Assembly (NCBI GenBank): GCA_018524725.1 | Contig: JAEUWP010000145.1 | Span: forward strand, 62,001 to 126,000 | Direction: 5' to 3' | Length of the DNA stretch: 64,000 nucleotides | DNA from: Podaxis mareebaensis | Lineage: Eukaryota; Basidiomycota; Agaricomycetes; Agaricales; Agaricaceae | In this document: positions 23,639 through 36,375 of the stretch, piece by piece | Layout: each line of letters begins with the position of its first letter | How positions within the stretch are numbered: the stretch's first letter is position 1 | Translations under genes and position numbers: made by a program | Notes under the pieces: model-generated | Told to the model about the DNA's origin: nothing | The model's input: the letters and a program-made list of their open reading frames with translations, nothing else | Databases searched by the model: none

Positions 23639-24330
23639 TTAGTCTCCACCTCCGCCGCGCATCCACACCCTCCCACAAGTACCTTTTACGTTCTCATAGG
23701 ATTGATCTTGAATATCGAACATGTAAGGACATATAGAATTCATCCCCCGTCGCTTGAAGACCTCCATACATATCCAACAGAAATACACCTCACCGGTACC
23801 CCATATGATGGAACCCCCGGCCTCTCCGATCCATGATCGACAAGAAGGACAAGCCTTAACATTGTGGTCGTTCGCCCAGGCCTCCAAAAATGCTCCTGCT
23901 CTCCAAAACCTTTCTGAGCCCACTCTGGGTTTCCTGGAGTGATGCCTGGCTTCCTCCAAATCCGGACTGTGGAAAACACGATCTGGCGAGCCTCTACACT
24001 CAGCGTGACATTCTCCTTTGCAGGTTCTTCTCGTACGAAAGAACCAACGCTCGGCGCTGAAGGGGATTGATCCACTGCGCCGCTGAGATTCTTTCGATTG
24101 CTTCTTGGAAACATGCTTTGGCAGCTTTTGATCACCTCGGTCGCGCCTGATATCGCCACGGAACTGTACCTCCACTCGCAGTGAATGAAAGCACAAATGG
24201 TACCGTACAGGCCACCACCAAGGAGAAGATCCAAATCATTAAAACCTTTGAAGATAGCCTGCCAATAGATAGCATCGAGCTTCCAGCCCGCAGCCGAACT
24301 TTCCATACGGACCTTTCATCTGTACCACTG
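23639..24330 (-). pseudogene. Decayed 3' half of an RBR-family gene (relic b)
   Basis: Two alternating frames match successive parts of RBR2. The KH-like region is seen as AAGWKLDAIYWQAIFKGF, FIHCEWRYSSVAISGATE and ENVTLSVEARQIV. After a jump that deletes RING1 and IBR, a RING2 remnant follows (EAWANDHNVKACPSCRSW, VYFCWICMEVF). GCNHMSCRCG of RBR2 has become GGSIIWGTG, so the catalytic and zinc ligands are gone. Frameshifts and the internal deletion make it a pseudogene. FVHCDWRHNSIAVSGTTEA in RBR2 is the nearest match. It lies next to Kre9-like copy D. Confidence 0.8.
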
Positions 24331-24571
24331 TTCAACGTACTACGCACTTGTCAAGGAAGCCAATTGTATTACTAATTCCTAAACTAAATCTTGGGGTAAA
24401 TATAGTAAATATAGTAAGTGTTCATGGCTACAGATGTACAGATGATGTGTCGTAATGTAAACCTCGGCTCGAAATGACATCAGTCCACAGGTCCATTGAG
24501 TATTGAGTCCATGTACAGTCATTATACAAACATCAGTCCGAAAATCGTATCATCGTGTCGGCATTCCCCTA

Positions 24572-25111
24572 TCAGAAAGGGTAGCCACTCTTGATCGTAA
24601 ACTTGGGAGAGAAGTTCCCTGAATCACCAAACACTGATATCCTCGTCAGCTCTCAAGCAATACTAATCATCAAGGTGAGGTACTCACAGACTAAGCTGTA
24701 GTCATCGCCTTCAACCACCAGCGGGACCTTGATGGTGATCTTGCCGAGGAGAATATCAAAGTCCGCAGCCAAAATCACTGATAGAAGCGAAAATAGATGT
24801 GATGAGTAATCTAATCCCATCGGAGCTCATCGGCATGAATGCTCACAAGGCGTCGCGAGGTCTCCCTTCCTCAACATAATCCTCCCCTTTTGGTTCGTAA
24901 TCTGCGCAGGGGGATTGGACACATCCCAGACCACAGTCTGCTCCTCTCCACTATTCCAGACAGTCCCTTGAGTAGGGTAAAGGATGGGTGGGACGAAGAC
25001 ATCGCGCCTGTCGAGTTCAGCAGTAGGTGCAGCCTGAACGACGAAGGCACTGAGAAGAGTGAAGATGGTGAGGAAGAAAGTGTAGATATTCAAGGTGGTC
25101 GTGAACTTCAT
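24572..25111 (-). CDS. Kre9/KNH-like small secreted protein, copy D
   Basis: Exons 25111-24847, 24777-24688 and 24633-24572 give 138 residues. Architecture matches copy B: signal peptide to VVQA, dibasic LDRR where B and C have LDKR, then the Kre9/KNH Ig-like domain (ILYPTQGTVW, VVWDVSNPP, LAADFDILLG, FGDSGNFS). Upstream and downstream flanks match copy B over several hundred bases, so B and D came from one segmental duplication. An RBR relic lies head-to-head at about 25,780 and relic b lies on the 3' side. Secreted, without anchor or stalk; role unknown. Confidence 0.85.
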
Positions 25112-25169
25112 GTTTGTCTTGCTGTGGGTTCTGTGGGTTGTGGTGCCCTCATCCGTTCAAAGTACAGCT

Positions 25170-25180
25170 GCTTAAATAGT
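25170..25180 (-). promoter_or_regulatory. TATA-like element of Kre9-like copy D
   Basis: CTATTTAAG on the minus strand lies about 60 nt upstream of the start, identical in position to the element of copy B. Confidence 0.45.
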
Positions 25181-25779
25181 CGCTCGTACCGGTGAGGTAG
25201 GGTGACAAGAGCCGAGACTGAGCAGGGCCAGAGTTGACAGAGCGTGAGGCAGTGAGTACCGAGAGGGGGATGAAACCCGGATGTCACTGCGTTCCGGCGA
25301 GGCAAGGCCTAGGGTAACACGAGAATGCGATATTATCGATAGTTAAAGTATTTATATCTATATGAGACACCAAGTATGCGCAGGCAGTACTGAGTAATAA
25401 TTAACAGAACCGGTATTATCGCCCACGAATAGTTCGCTCGGTGCTACTAGCACAGGTAGAGATACGGCAAACGGGAGAATAAGTCCGTGCGGGAGCATCG
25501 GCAGTAAATGCCGCTGCACCTGTGCCTTCGCATTATTCTTCGTTATCCCTGGAATCCATAATTTTGCGCACCGCATCGCGTAAGGCAGTGTCATGGAACA
25601 GGGTGACTGGATTGGAGTGCATGAACACATTTCACGCTTACCAAGACTGTTTTAGGGTGTTCACTAACACTGCTTATTTCAGGTGAGCGTACAATATTTA
25701 TGGCGTTTACGGTGGCCATCGAGGCCCACGGAACCCATCTAGCGTCTAGTCACACTACCCGTGCCGTAAGAAAGAAAAC

Positions 25780-26260
25780 TTCAAACTCCTCTAGCCCTCA
25801 TACACACCCCTTTCCAAGAGTTCTTGTCATCAGAGAACGGTTCCAAGAAGTTTGCGAGTTATATATTTGGACTTCTTGTCGACCCGGTAGCAAGTGCAAA
25901 TCACCTCACGAGTCCAGACACAGCCGGATGAGCATATATGTTGTCACCTAAGTCGCATTCGTAGTTCGGCTCATCGTGTCGGAGACATTCTGCATGAAAG
26001 GGAATGGAAAAGAGAGCGACAGCGATGGAGAACCAGATGTCCTCTAGTGCTGATCACACCCTATGACCCCTCTTGAAGATCAGCAAGCTCCGGCGGCAAC
26101 TCATCATCCGGCGCTTCAACACCACCCCAAGTAACTGCTGCTCCACAAATTACCCAGCCAGAATCGTCCTGAGGCTTGCTAAAGCCTGGAACTCCAACTT
26201 AGCAACAGATGGTATTTTCACCACGAAGCCTGTGACAGAGTTTCTATCACGAAGGAAAGA
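25780..26260 (+). pseudogene. Decayed 5' end of an RBR-family gene (relic c)
   Basis: A first-finger remnant reads WTSCRPGSKCKSPHE, corresponding to the paralogues' GSCRFGTKCKFLHE. A later block (CCAGAATCGTCCTGAGGC and following) matches relic a at about 6,930-6,990. Stops and frameshifts break it and no downstream RBR module follows. It is divergent from Kre9-like copy D, repeating the layout of copy B with relic a. Confidence 0.65.
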
Positions 26261-26465
26261 TTCCGATTAGTACAGGAGCCAACGTGATATGTACAGGTAT
26301 AAGTCCGGAGGATGATTGTGAATCAGTAAAAGTACAAGATTATACACATACAATCGCTATCAAACAACGGTCAGGACCTCCCTTCCAACTACAACGAACC
26401 GAAGTGTCTGACCACGCTGTCCCTTAGGAAACATCGCACTCACTCACCCACCAAACCAACAACAA

Positions 26466-29291
26466 CTACATTATCATACACCAACCCCTATTTTCCTCTG
26501 TCTCCCTCCGACGCGCTTCATACTCCTGCCTCCTCAGCTCTTCCCTTCGCCTCGCCGCTTCCATCTCTTCCTCCCACTGCCTCACCCGTTCCTGTCCAAT
26601 ACGTTCAAAATCCATCGCCCACATATTCCCCCGTCCACGATTCGCCTCACGTTGCAACTCAATTCGTCGAAACTCCGCCATCTGTTCCGCCACAGCCGCC
26701 GGCCCACCCACAATCTGCACAATATCCGGAACCTGATTCCTATTCTGCGTCCGATTAGCCCTTGGCTCCGGATTCGTATAATACCCGCCATGTGCTTCAG
26801 ACATGTGTCCATAGATCTGTCCCGCGTCAAAGACCCTCGTACAAATCCAACAAAAGTGCACTCCACATCTGCAACTCATATGATTGCAACCTTCGGTTTT
26901 CTCGACCCAGACTCGACAAGAGGGACACCTTTGAACGTCATTATCCGATGCCCAGTCCTCCAACAAACGCTCTTGTTCTCCTGTGTCCTTCAAAGCTCGC
27001 CTCTCCGCACAGGTCATGCCAGTGTGGGTATCATCGCAGCACGCAGAGCATATCTCAGCAAAGCACGAGGGGCACTGAAGTTCCTGAGGCGTAGTCGTTG
27101 CACGATAGACTTGAGAGCAAGCCGGGGTATTGCAGTACTTGAACATTTCCGGATTTTTCTCGATGTGCGAGACAAAAGCGGCTTCCAGCAACTCATTGAA
27201 ACGTTGCGGAGGCAAGAACTTCTTTATGAGGGGTAATGAGAGGGGTTTGTTGCAGGTAGCTCCGTTTCCCATGCACTTCAGAGGGAAGGCGTGGTTATCG
27301 AGTGTGGAAACGACGTAGTGACGAAGGCAAGCGGAGCAATACATGTGTTCACAACTGAGCTCGACTGGCTGCGAAACGGTGTCGTAGCATATTTGACACA
27401 CTACGTCGTCGGCCAACGAGGCAGTAGATATCTTGCGATTCGCGAATTCATCCATGAGCTGCCTGAGGTAATGCCTGGCTTCCTCTAGATTCGCACCCCG
27501 GAGCACAATCTGGTGAGCCTCCACGTTGAGTGTGACATTCTCCTCCCCTAGAAGTCCTCTCATCTTTGCTAACCCTTCGCGGATGAAGTAACCCAGTGCC
27601 CGGCGCTGAAGTGGTATAATCCACTGCTCCGCTGAGATGCGTTCAACCTCTTCTCGGAGACGAGTTTTGGCGGCTTCGATCGCCTCCGTCGTGCCCGACA
27701 CCGCAATGGAGTTGTGCCTCCAATCACAGTGAACGAAAGCGCCAGTGGAGTCGAATAAGCCGCCAAGAAACTCCTGGCCTTTGGAAGTCTTGAAGCTAGC
27801 ATGCCAATAGGTAGCATCGAGTTTCTGGCCTGCAGCCATACTCTCAATGCGGACCTTCATGGCACCCACTATCTTCTTGTCGCGGCCAGACAGGGTAACG
27901 AGTACCTTCTCCCTACCACTGACTCGGTCGACAATCGTCTTCGTTTGGAGTTTGACTTCCTTGGTCTTTCCACTACACAATTCCGTCCATTGACTCTTTT
28001 GTGCGTTGTATTGCCTTTCGTCGAGGGCAAGGACGAAGTAGTAGGGATCGAAGAGGAAGAGTCGCAACGTCGGAAAGCCGTACCTCAGGGTCCTCCCATT
28101 GAGACTATCGTGGGCCGACTTTGCTCCCTCCCAAGAACCGAAAATGGCTTTGGCAGAGGCGATGCCAGGCTTCTGCACGTTTGAGAGGGCGAAAGAGGTG
28201 AGGGTGGAGTTGTTTAAGTTGCGGAGATGGGTATTCAGAGCGTTAAACACTTCATCCGATGTATATTTATCTCCACGGCGTGGTAGGCGCCAGGTGATGC
28301 TGAGATGATAGGATTTCCGACTAGGAGTACCCATTGTGCGACCTTCGGATGTCCGTTCGCAGACAACGACGTTAAGATCCTTGTCATGAAACTTGATGCC
28401 GTCCAGTCGAAGGGCAACACTTTCGATGTCTACTGCTTTTCCGAGGACAGTTGCCTGTTGATGACCGTCGACGGTTTCTATCTTGAGTACCGCGACATCA
28501 TTTTGGGCTATGCCATGACGAGTGAAGAGCCGAATGATGTCTGCTTTGTTCGTATTCACAGTAAGGTTTTTGACTAGGATCCTGGATGCTTCTAATCCGC
28601 ATATAACGTGCTGGATCGCCAAGCCGGCTTCGAACTTGACGCAGGAGTTAAGAACGACTTGTTGGATGGTCGCGGAAGCCTCCTTGGCCCACTCCTCTTC
28701 TTGCCTCTGACGCTGGGCTATCCTCTTCCTCTCCTTCGCCAACTCCCCCTCGCTGGCTACTTGTGTATCTTGCTCTTCGCGTATCGTTGCATGTTGCACC
28801 GCGGGAACAGTCTCTTCTTGGGCTGGAGGTGTCGCAACCTGGACGACGCGACGGGTGAATAGCTATTCCAATATGGTTTGGAAAGAATGCGCTACCTCGA
28901 TGGCGTGTTGGAAGTGGCAAGTATCACCTCGTAAACAGATACCTGATTGCCAGAACCGACATGGTTTGTTCACCTTTTGGGTGGGTTCTGAGCCCAATGG
29001 CGCAGCACTGTTCGACTGAAGGTCAGCATACTTGTCGTTCAATAGCTTCCAGGACGTACAATGTGTTAGGTAGCTCCGAGTCCTGTCCGTGGCTATCGGA
29101 ACCTCCGTTTCGTTCAGTAGTGGAGCGCTACCATCGCCAGTCAAACTAAAACTGCACCCAAATAGACTTGATATAATACCCACCTCCTGGGATTTGACCT
29201 CGTGGAGATACTTGCACTTGGCACCGAACCGACAGGTACCACGGGCATAAAACTTGCAAGGCTGGCGGCTGTTCTCTGACGTTGCAACCAT
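26466..29291 (-). CDS. RBR2: CCCH / RRM-KH-like / RING1-IBR-RING2 E3 ligase with CaaX end
   Basis: Exons 29291-29184, 29127-29060, 29007-28896 and 28838-26466 give 886 residues. Two CCCH fingers are intact (CKFYARGTC to KYLH; CRFWQSGIC to HFQH). Then come a short coiled coil, one RRM-like segment (ILVKNLTVNTNKADI), KH-like segments, RING1 (CQICYDTVSQPVEL, CEHMYCSACL), IBR (FKYCNTPACS, CPSCFAEICSAC) and a RING2 with catalytic cysteine (CPSCRVWVEKTEGCNHMSC, HFCWIC). It ends WCMIM, a CaaX box. Compared with RBR4 it lacks about 75 residues around the second RRM-like segment (joined at RLPRRGDKYTSDEV) and has a shorter coil. It should be an active RING-HECT-hybrid ligase, possibly RNA-binding and membrane-anchored by farnesyl; target unknown. 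The intron at 29059-29008 is needed to keep the frame. Confidence 0.88.
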
Positions 29292-29805
29292 TCTTCTTGA
29301 GTCTGGAGTCGTGGGTTGAAGGGTTGGAAGAACGTGGTCCTGTCTGGTACCAGCGTGCCCTCAGCGTGCCTTGTGGACACCAACAGGCCTGCGTGACTGC
29401 GATGATATAGGAAGACGTTGACGCCCTAAGTCACAGAGATTTCTCGTTTGGAAAGATCATGCTGTAAGCGTTGGCGCAGCGTTGATCGGACAGCTTGTAG
29501 ATGATCGATGAGGCTGAGGTACATGAGAGATTAAGGAATTGAGTGCATGACGATACATATGGCTGTTGAGGAGAGACCGTGCAAGTAGGGGAGAGTATGG
29601 TAAGATTGAAGAGAGAGTAGAAGGGATGATCGATTAAACATTACGTGATCTGACAGTGGCTTGTTCCACCGCCCATATTGTCGTCCTTCATATTCTCCTC
29701 CTCTCCTGATCGCCCTGACAACTCTGTCTCAAGCCCTTTTATTCCCTACTCTGACTCATCTCCCTCTCTCTCCTTCTCGTTACACGCGTCTCCTCGTGCT
29801 GTTTC
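29292..29805. promoter_or_regulatory. Divergent promoter region between RBR2 and CDK1
   Basis: About 510 nt between two outward-facing starts. The 110 nt before the CDK1 start are strongly pyrimidine-rich on the plus strand (for example CTCTCTCTCCTTCTC), as is common upstream of expressed fungal genes. No TATA box is clear. Confidence 0.45.
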
Positions 29806-31697
<1,892 letters not shown>

Positions 31698-32639
31698 TCA
31701 GGCGGTCGGAGCACCGTGCGATCCGGTCTGATCTGCTCATGTATTGACATCGGTATCGTTAAAAGAGGGTGTGGTTCTCTCTTTTATTCTTTCCCTTGCT
31801 CAAAGCGCCCCATTTCCGGCGGACTGCTGCCTCTCTATGTATGCATGTCGTTCTTACCCCTTTCGTTGTCATCGCCTCCTCATTATGCAAGTCCATGCTC
31901 AGTTGTAATAACATACAGATCGCTGCCACAATTCAATACCATCGTTTCTGTGTTTAGTGCTATCCCTCACACCTGCATGGAGCTGTCTACTGCCTGGTTT
32001 TCGTATATCGTTCGGAATACTCCTGTCCAGAAGGCTTCGTATACAATCATTGGCTCGCAGACTTTCTGGATCCTTTCGTAGCATCCCGAGGCGAGAAGAA
32101 ATGCCTTGAATCTTAGGAAGGTATCTCTACTTGTCGATTCCTCTTAATGTGTCTTGTCGTAATGCCTCTGAAGCCGTTGTCGACCAGGCCTGCCCTGCCC
32201 AACCGCGCTTGATGGGCGGCTGGGAACACATTTCCATGTTTCCATAATTGGATGTTGCGTGGATCACACGACCTTAGGTATTCAACGGGGCTTGGTAGCG
32301 AAGCTTGTTTATTGTTACAGGTACATAGATTGAACGACTGAACGAACTTGAACAGAAGGGAAGAATACCAAACGACCATCTCGAAAAAAAAAAAAAGAAC
32401 TGGCATAAACCGTAACGACGATGCACGGAAAGAGAAAGTATATTACACGATCGAAGGAAACTGAAGGAAACAAGGTTCGTACAAGTACAACTCTCCAAGT
32501 AGCACGATTGGAAGAAAAGGTTTGAATGCCCTACAACCGACGTTCTTGCAAGCCGTTCCACATCGGACCCCGCCTTGGTGCCATCACGTTTCAACGTCCA
32601 GCAACGAGGACAACAGGACGGGAGGGAACGGAATGTCGC
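31698..32639. other. Convergent intergenic region, no gene seen
   Basis: 3' flanks of CDK1 and RBR3. An A-run at about 32,382-32,395 is present. The frame at 32,274-32,594 (-) can be reached by a possible splice from the RBR3 end but has no resemblance to paralogue C-termini. Confidence 0.45.
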
Positions 32640-35600
32640 TTACGCATGACGGTTGGCACGTTGCATCTCGAAACGATGAAATTCTGCCATCTGTTCTGCA
32701 ACCGCCTCTGCTCCACCCACAAGTTCTACGATATCCATACCATGATTGTCCCGATTAGCCCTTGGCGCTGGGTTCGTATAGTATCCCCCATGGGCTTCAG
32801 CCATATGAGAGTAAATGCGGCCAGAATCAAAGACGCCTGTACAAATCCAGCAAAAGTGAATCCCGCATTTACAGCTCATGTGATTGCAACCTTCAGCTTT
32901 TTCGACCCATGACCGACAGGAAGGACACCTCTTGGCGTTGTTATCCGTCGCCCAGGCCTCCAGTAAACGTTCCTGTTCTCCTGGATCCTTGTGAGCCAGT
33001 TTCTCAGCGCATGTCATCCCGGGGTGACATTCGTCGTGACATGCGGTGCAAATTTCGGAGAAGCAGGAAGGACACCTGTGTTCGCGCGGTAGTGGCGTGG
33101 CGCGATAGACTTGAGAACAGTCTGGCGTGTTACAGTATTTGAATGTCTCCGGGTGCTTGTCGATATACGACATGAACGCGGCTTCCATCAACTGCTCGAA
33201 GCGCTGAGGAGGCAGAAACTTCTTGATCAGGGGTAACGAGAGGGGTTTGTTGCAGGTGGCCTCGTCGCCCATGCATTTTAATGGGAAGTTATGATTGTCG
33301 AGGGTCGAGAGGATGTAGTGGCGAAGGCAAGATGAACAATAGATATGCTCGCAGCTGATTTCGATCGGTTGTGAGACGGTGTCGTAGCAAATCGGGCAGA
33401 AGATATCGTCTGAGGTAGTGGTCGTTATGGGATCACGGTCCATGAACGCGTCCATGAGTTGCTCGAGGTGATGCTTGGCCTCCTCAAGATCCGCTCCGCG
33501 GAGCACAATCTGACAAGCCTGCACATCAAGAGTGACATTCTCTTCTCCGAGAAGCCCTCTCATCTTCGCCAACCCCTCTCGTATGAAGAAACCCAACGCT
33601 GGTCGCTCAAGTGGGATGGTCCACTGCTCCGAAGAAATGCGCTCGACCTCTTCTTGGAGACGAACTTTGGCAGCTTCGATTGCCTCGGCCTTGCCAGATA
33701 CCGCAACGCAGTTGTGTCTCCGGTCAGCACGAACATAAGCCCCGGTGGTTTTGTATAGTTCATCGAGAAACTCCTGGCCTTTGGCGGACAAAAGTGTAGG
33801 ATGCCAATAGGTACCATCGAGCTTCTGGCCTACAGCCAAGTTCTCAATGCGCACCTTCAAAGCGCCCACCATCTTCTTGTCCCGACCAGACAAGGTAATG
33901 ACGACCTTTGGCATGCTCCCTCGATCGATGATCTTCTTCTGGACCGTGGCTCTTTTGTCCTTTACGCCGCACAACTCTGTCCATTGGCTCTTCTGCGCAT
34001 CGTATTGCCGTTTGTCGAGAGTGAGAACGAAGCGGTATGAATCGGACAGGAAGAGCTGCAAGGACGGGAAGTTGGGCCTGAGGGCTTTGCCTTTCAGATT
34101 GTCGCGTGCTGATTTCGCTCCATCCAGAGAGTCGAAAATGGCTGTAGCAGCAACGGTGTCGGGCCGTGGGGACTTCTCAGGGATGAAGGTGCGTAGGGTA
34201 GAGTTGGGCAAACTGCGAAGGTGAGCGTTCAGGACATTGAAAACCTCTTCCGATGCAGGTTTCGAAGCATCGACATAAGGTTCAACGTTCTGAGTGCCAG
34301 CGAAAGTCTGAACTTGTGCTACGGTAGTTCCAGCTGGTATCCTCCAGATCTTGACTTTCCCACTCATCGGGATCCGTTCACCACCAGAGTCTCCTTTTAC
34401 ATACTCTGCTTTAACCCGCTGACCGTTCAAAACTTGGCCATCGAGGTCCCTTGCCTTTTGCGACACCTCTGGAACGTCGAGTCGGGGATACTGAGCAAGC
34501 ATTGTAAGAGGTGGCGCGCGCCAGGAGATACTGAGGTGATACGAGTTATGATTTGAAGAACCCATCATGCGGCCTTCAACAGACCGCTCACAGACATCGA
34601 ACTCGAGGTTTGTGTCACGGAACTTCATGCCATCCAGGCCAAGGGCAACAGTCTCCACGTCCGCCGCCTTGCCCAAGACAGCTGCCTGTTGGTGGCCATC
34701 TACAGTCTCCATTTTCAGCACGGCGAGGTCCTGTTCATCGACTCCTTGTTGAGTAAAAAGCTCAATGATATCGGATTTCTTCGCATCCATTGGAATGTTC
34801 TTGATTAAGATTTTGAATGCTTCGAATCCACAAATGATGTTTTGGATAGTCAACCCAGCCTCGAACCTGACGAAAGAGTTGAAAAATACTTTCTGAATGG
34901 TCGCCGCCGCCTCCCTGGCCCGTTCTTCTTGTATTTGTTTCTGGCGTTGGGCTTCTCTCTCCCTCTCCTCCGCTTCTTCTCTCTCCCTGGCCAACTGCAA
35001 TTCCCTCTCGCGACGGGCGGCCTCCTCCTGTTCCTGTGTCAAACGAGCCGCTGCTTGCTCCTTTGCCAAGCGAGTCGCTTCCATCCGTTCCTTGAGGAGG
35101 CGAAGTGCCTCTACATGGGCTTGAGCTTTGCCTGGGGTTGTGGTTGTGGTAGAAGAAGGCACACTTTTCCTCGGGTGCCCCCCGCCCTCAGGAACAGAGC
35201 CGCAGTTGCTCACTAAGGACTGGTCGCCATTCAGTGTCGTATGAGTGGCATCATCTCTCGGGTCAATAGAAGATCCATTACACCAGTCTTGGCTTGAAGA
35301 TACGTTACACCAGTCTTGGCTTGAAGATACGTTACACCAGCCCTGAATCGAAGATGTGTCGCACCAGTCCTGGATTGAAGTAGCCTGTAGCATGGTAAAT
35401 GAGCAGGAAGTAGATAGTATCAGAGACGACCACGAATCTACCTTGACTTCATGTTGAAATATACACCTATCCCCCCATTTGCAGCTCCCCCACTGCCACA
35501 ACCAGCAAGGCTTGTTAGATTTAGAGATAGTTCCGACTGGTTGGGGCGCTGTCGAAGTGCTAGATAGCGAGTTGGCCACTGAGGGAGCTGTCTGACGATC

Positions 35601-35850
35601 AAGAAGAGACATACGTGGTTAAAGATTGGAGCGACCCAAGCTCTCCATCGTTGTCGTTTTCACCCTCGTTATCCTTTGACCAGAAATACCCACCGCCAGT
35701 CAAAAATCAAGTCAACTGAAAGACATTATGTATACCTACCTCGAATTTGATCTCATGGAGGAACTTGCACCCGGCACCAAAACGACAGTGACCTTGTGCG
35801 TATAGCCTACAGGCCTTTGGATGAGAGGTTTTGGACATTCCGATAACCAT
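32640..35850 (-). CDS. RBR3: CCCH / RRM-KH-like / RING1-IBR-RING2 E3 ligase, lacking the C-terminal coil and CaaX
   Basis: Exons 35850-35740, 35673-35615, 35559-35442 and 35384-32640 give 1010 residues. The start MVIGMS aligns with RBR4's MVLGTS; an apparent frameshift is removed by a 55-nt intron (35614-35560, GTATGT to CTAG). Both CCCH fingers are intact (CRLYAQGHC to KFLH; CWLWQWGSC to IFQH). Then come a tandem repeat, an R/E-rich coiled coil, two RRM-like segments (ILIKNIPMDAKKSDI; KVKIWRIPAGTTVAQV), KH-like segments, RING1, IBR and an intact RING2 (CPSCRSWVEKAEGCNHMSC, HFCWIC). The protein stops after QRANRHA, without the terminal coil and CaaX of RBR1, 2 and 4. It should be active but, unlike them, not prenylated. 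Target unknown. Confidence 0.87.
35278..35385 (-). repeat. Four 27-nt tandem repeats at the start of RBR3 exon 4
   Basis: Four units of 27 nt (plus-strand form TTACACCAGTCTTGGCTTGA and on). The two units farthest from the exon start are nearly identical. They encode nine-residue repeats such as SSSQDWCNV. No other RBR paralogue has them, so they arose after the duplication and are in frame. Confidence 0.85.
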
Positions 35851-36375
35851 TGTTGTAGAGCAGTGAGAACTTCAGCCTCATGCTCTGGCTTCCCGCACAC
35901 CTGGTAAATGCGTGTGACTGGATGCTGATTCACCAGATGTCAGATCAGCTTCCGGTGGGGCTCTGCGAATAGGCGCCGCAACGACTTACTACCTTATGGA
36001 ACAGTCCCAATGAGCGTTTAGTTCAGTGTTGAAACGTTGACGTCTGTTTGAAGTTGAAGCTTTGAAACCAAGCCCCAACACGTCGCGGAAACCCTGAGTC
36101 CATGAAGGTGTTTGTCATTATTAATCTATTGGCCGACCGAACCCGGAAAAACCAGAACTTGCTGTTTTCTTGGTCCTGGAACGAAGGTGCCATTCGAGCA
36201 CTTTTCCTTAATATGTGCTAGGCTATATCATGACCGCCAGAACCGAACTGGTCGGAAATACGAGGCGCATTAGAGGAGAGATTGTAAGGACATGATATTC
36301 GTACAAAATCCGACGTTCAGACGACATTACCGGAACAAGGTCCAAGATACTTGAAAGATATTCCTACAAAAACCA
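35851..36375. other. Intergenic region between RBR3 and RBR4, no gene seen
   Basis: Upstream of RBR3 and downstream of RBR4, which lie in tandem. No coding features. Near 36,170-36,205 there is weak similarity to sequences upstream of RBR4 (about 40,350), suggesting an old shared flank. Confidence 0.4.

Noticed and set aside
32274..32594. Alternative C-terminus for RBR3 through a splice at 32,647
   Set aside because: The resulting tail has no similarity to the coils or CaaX ends of the paralogues and is low-complexity.
35560..35615. Frameshift near the start of RBR3
   Set aside because: A 55-nt GTATGT-CTAG intron at the position of the conserved intron in the other four RBR genes restores the frame.
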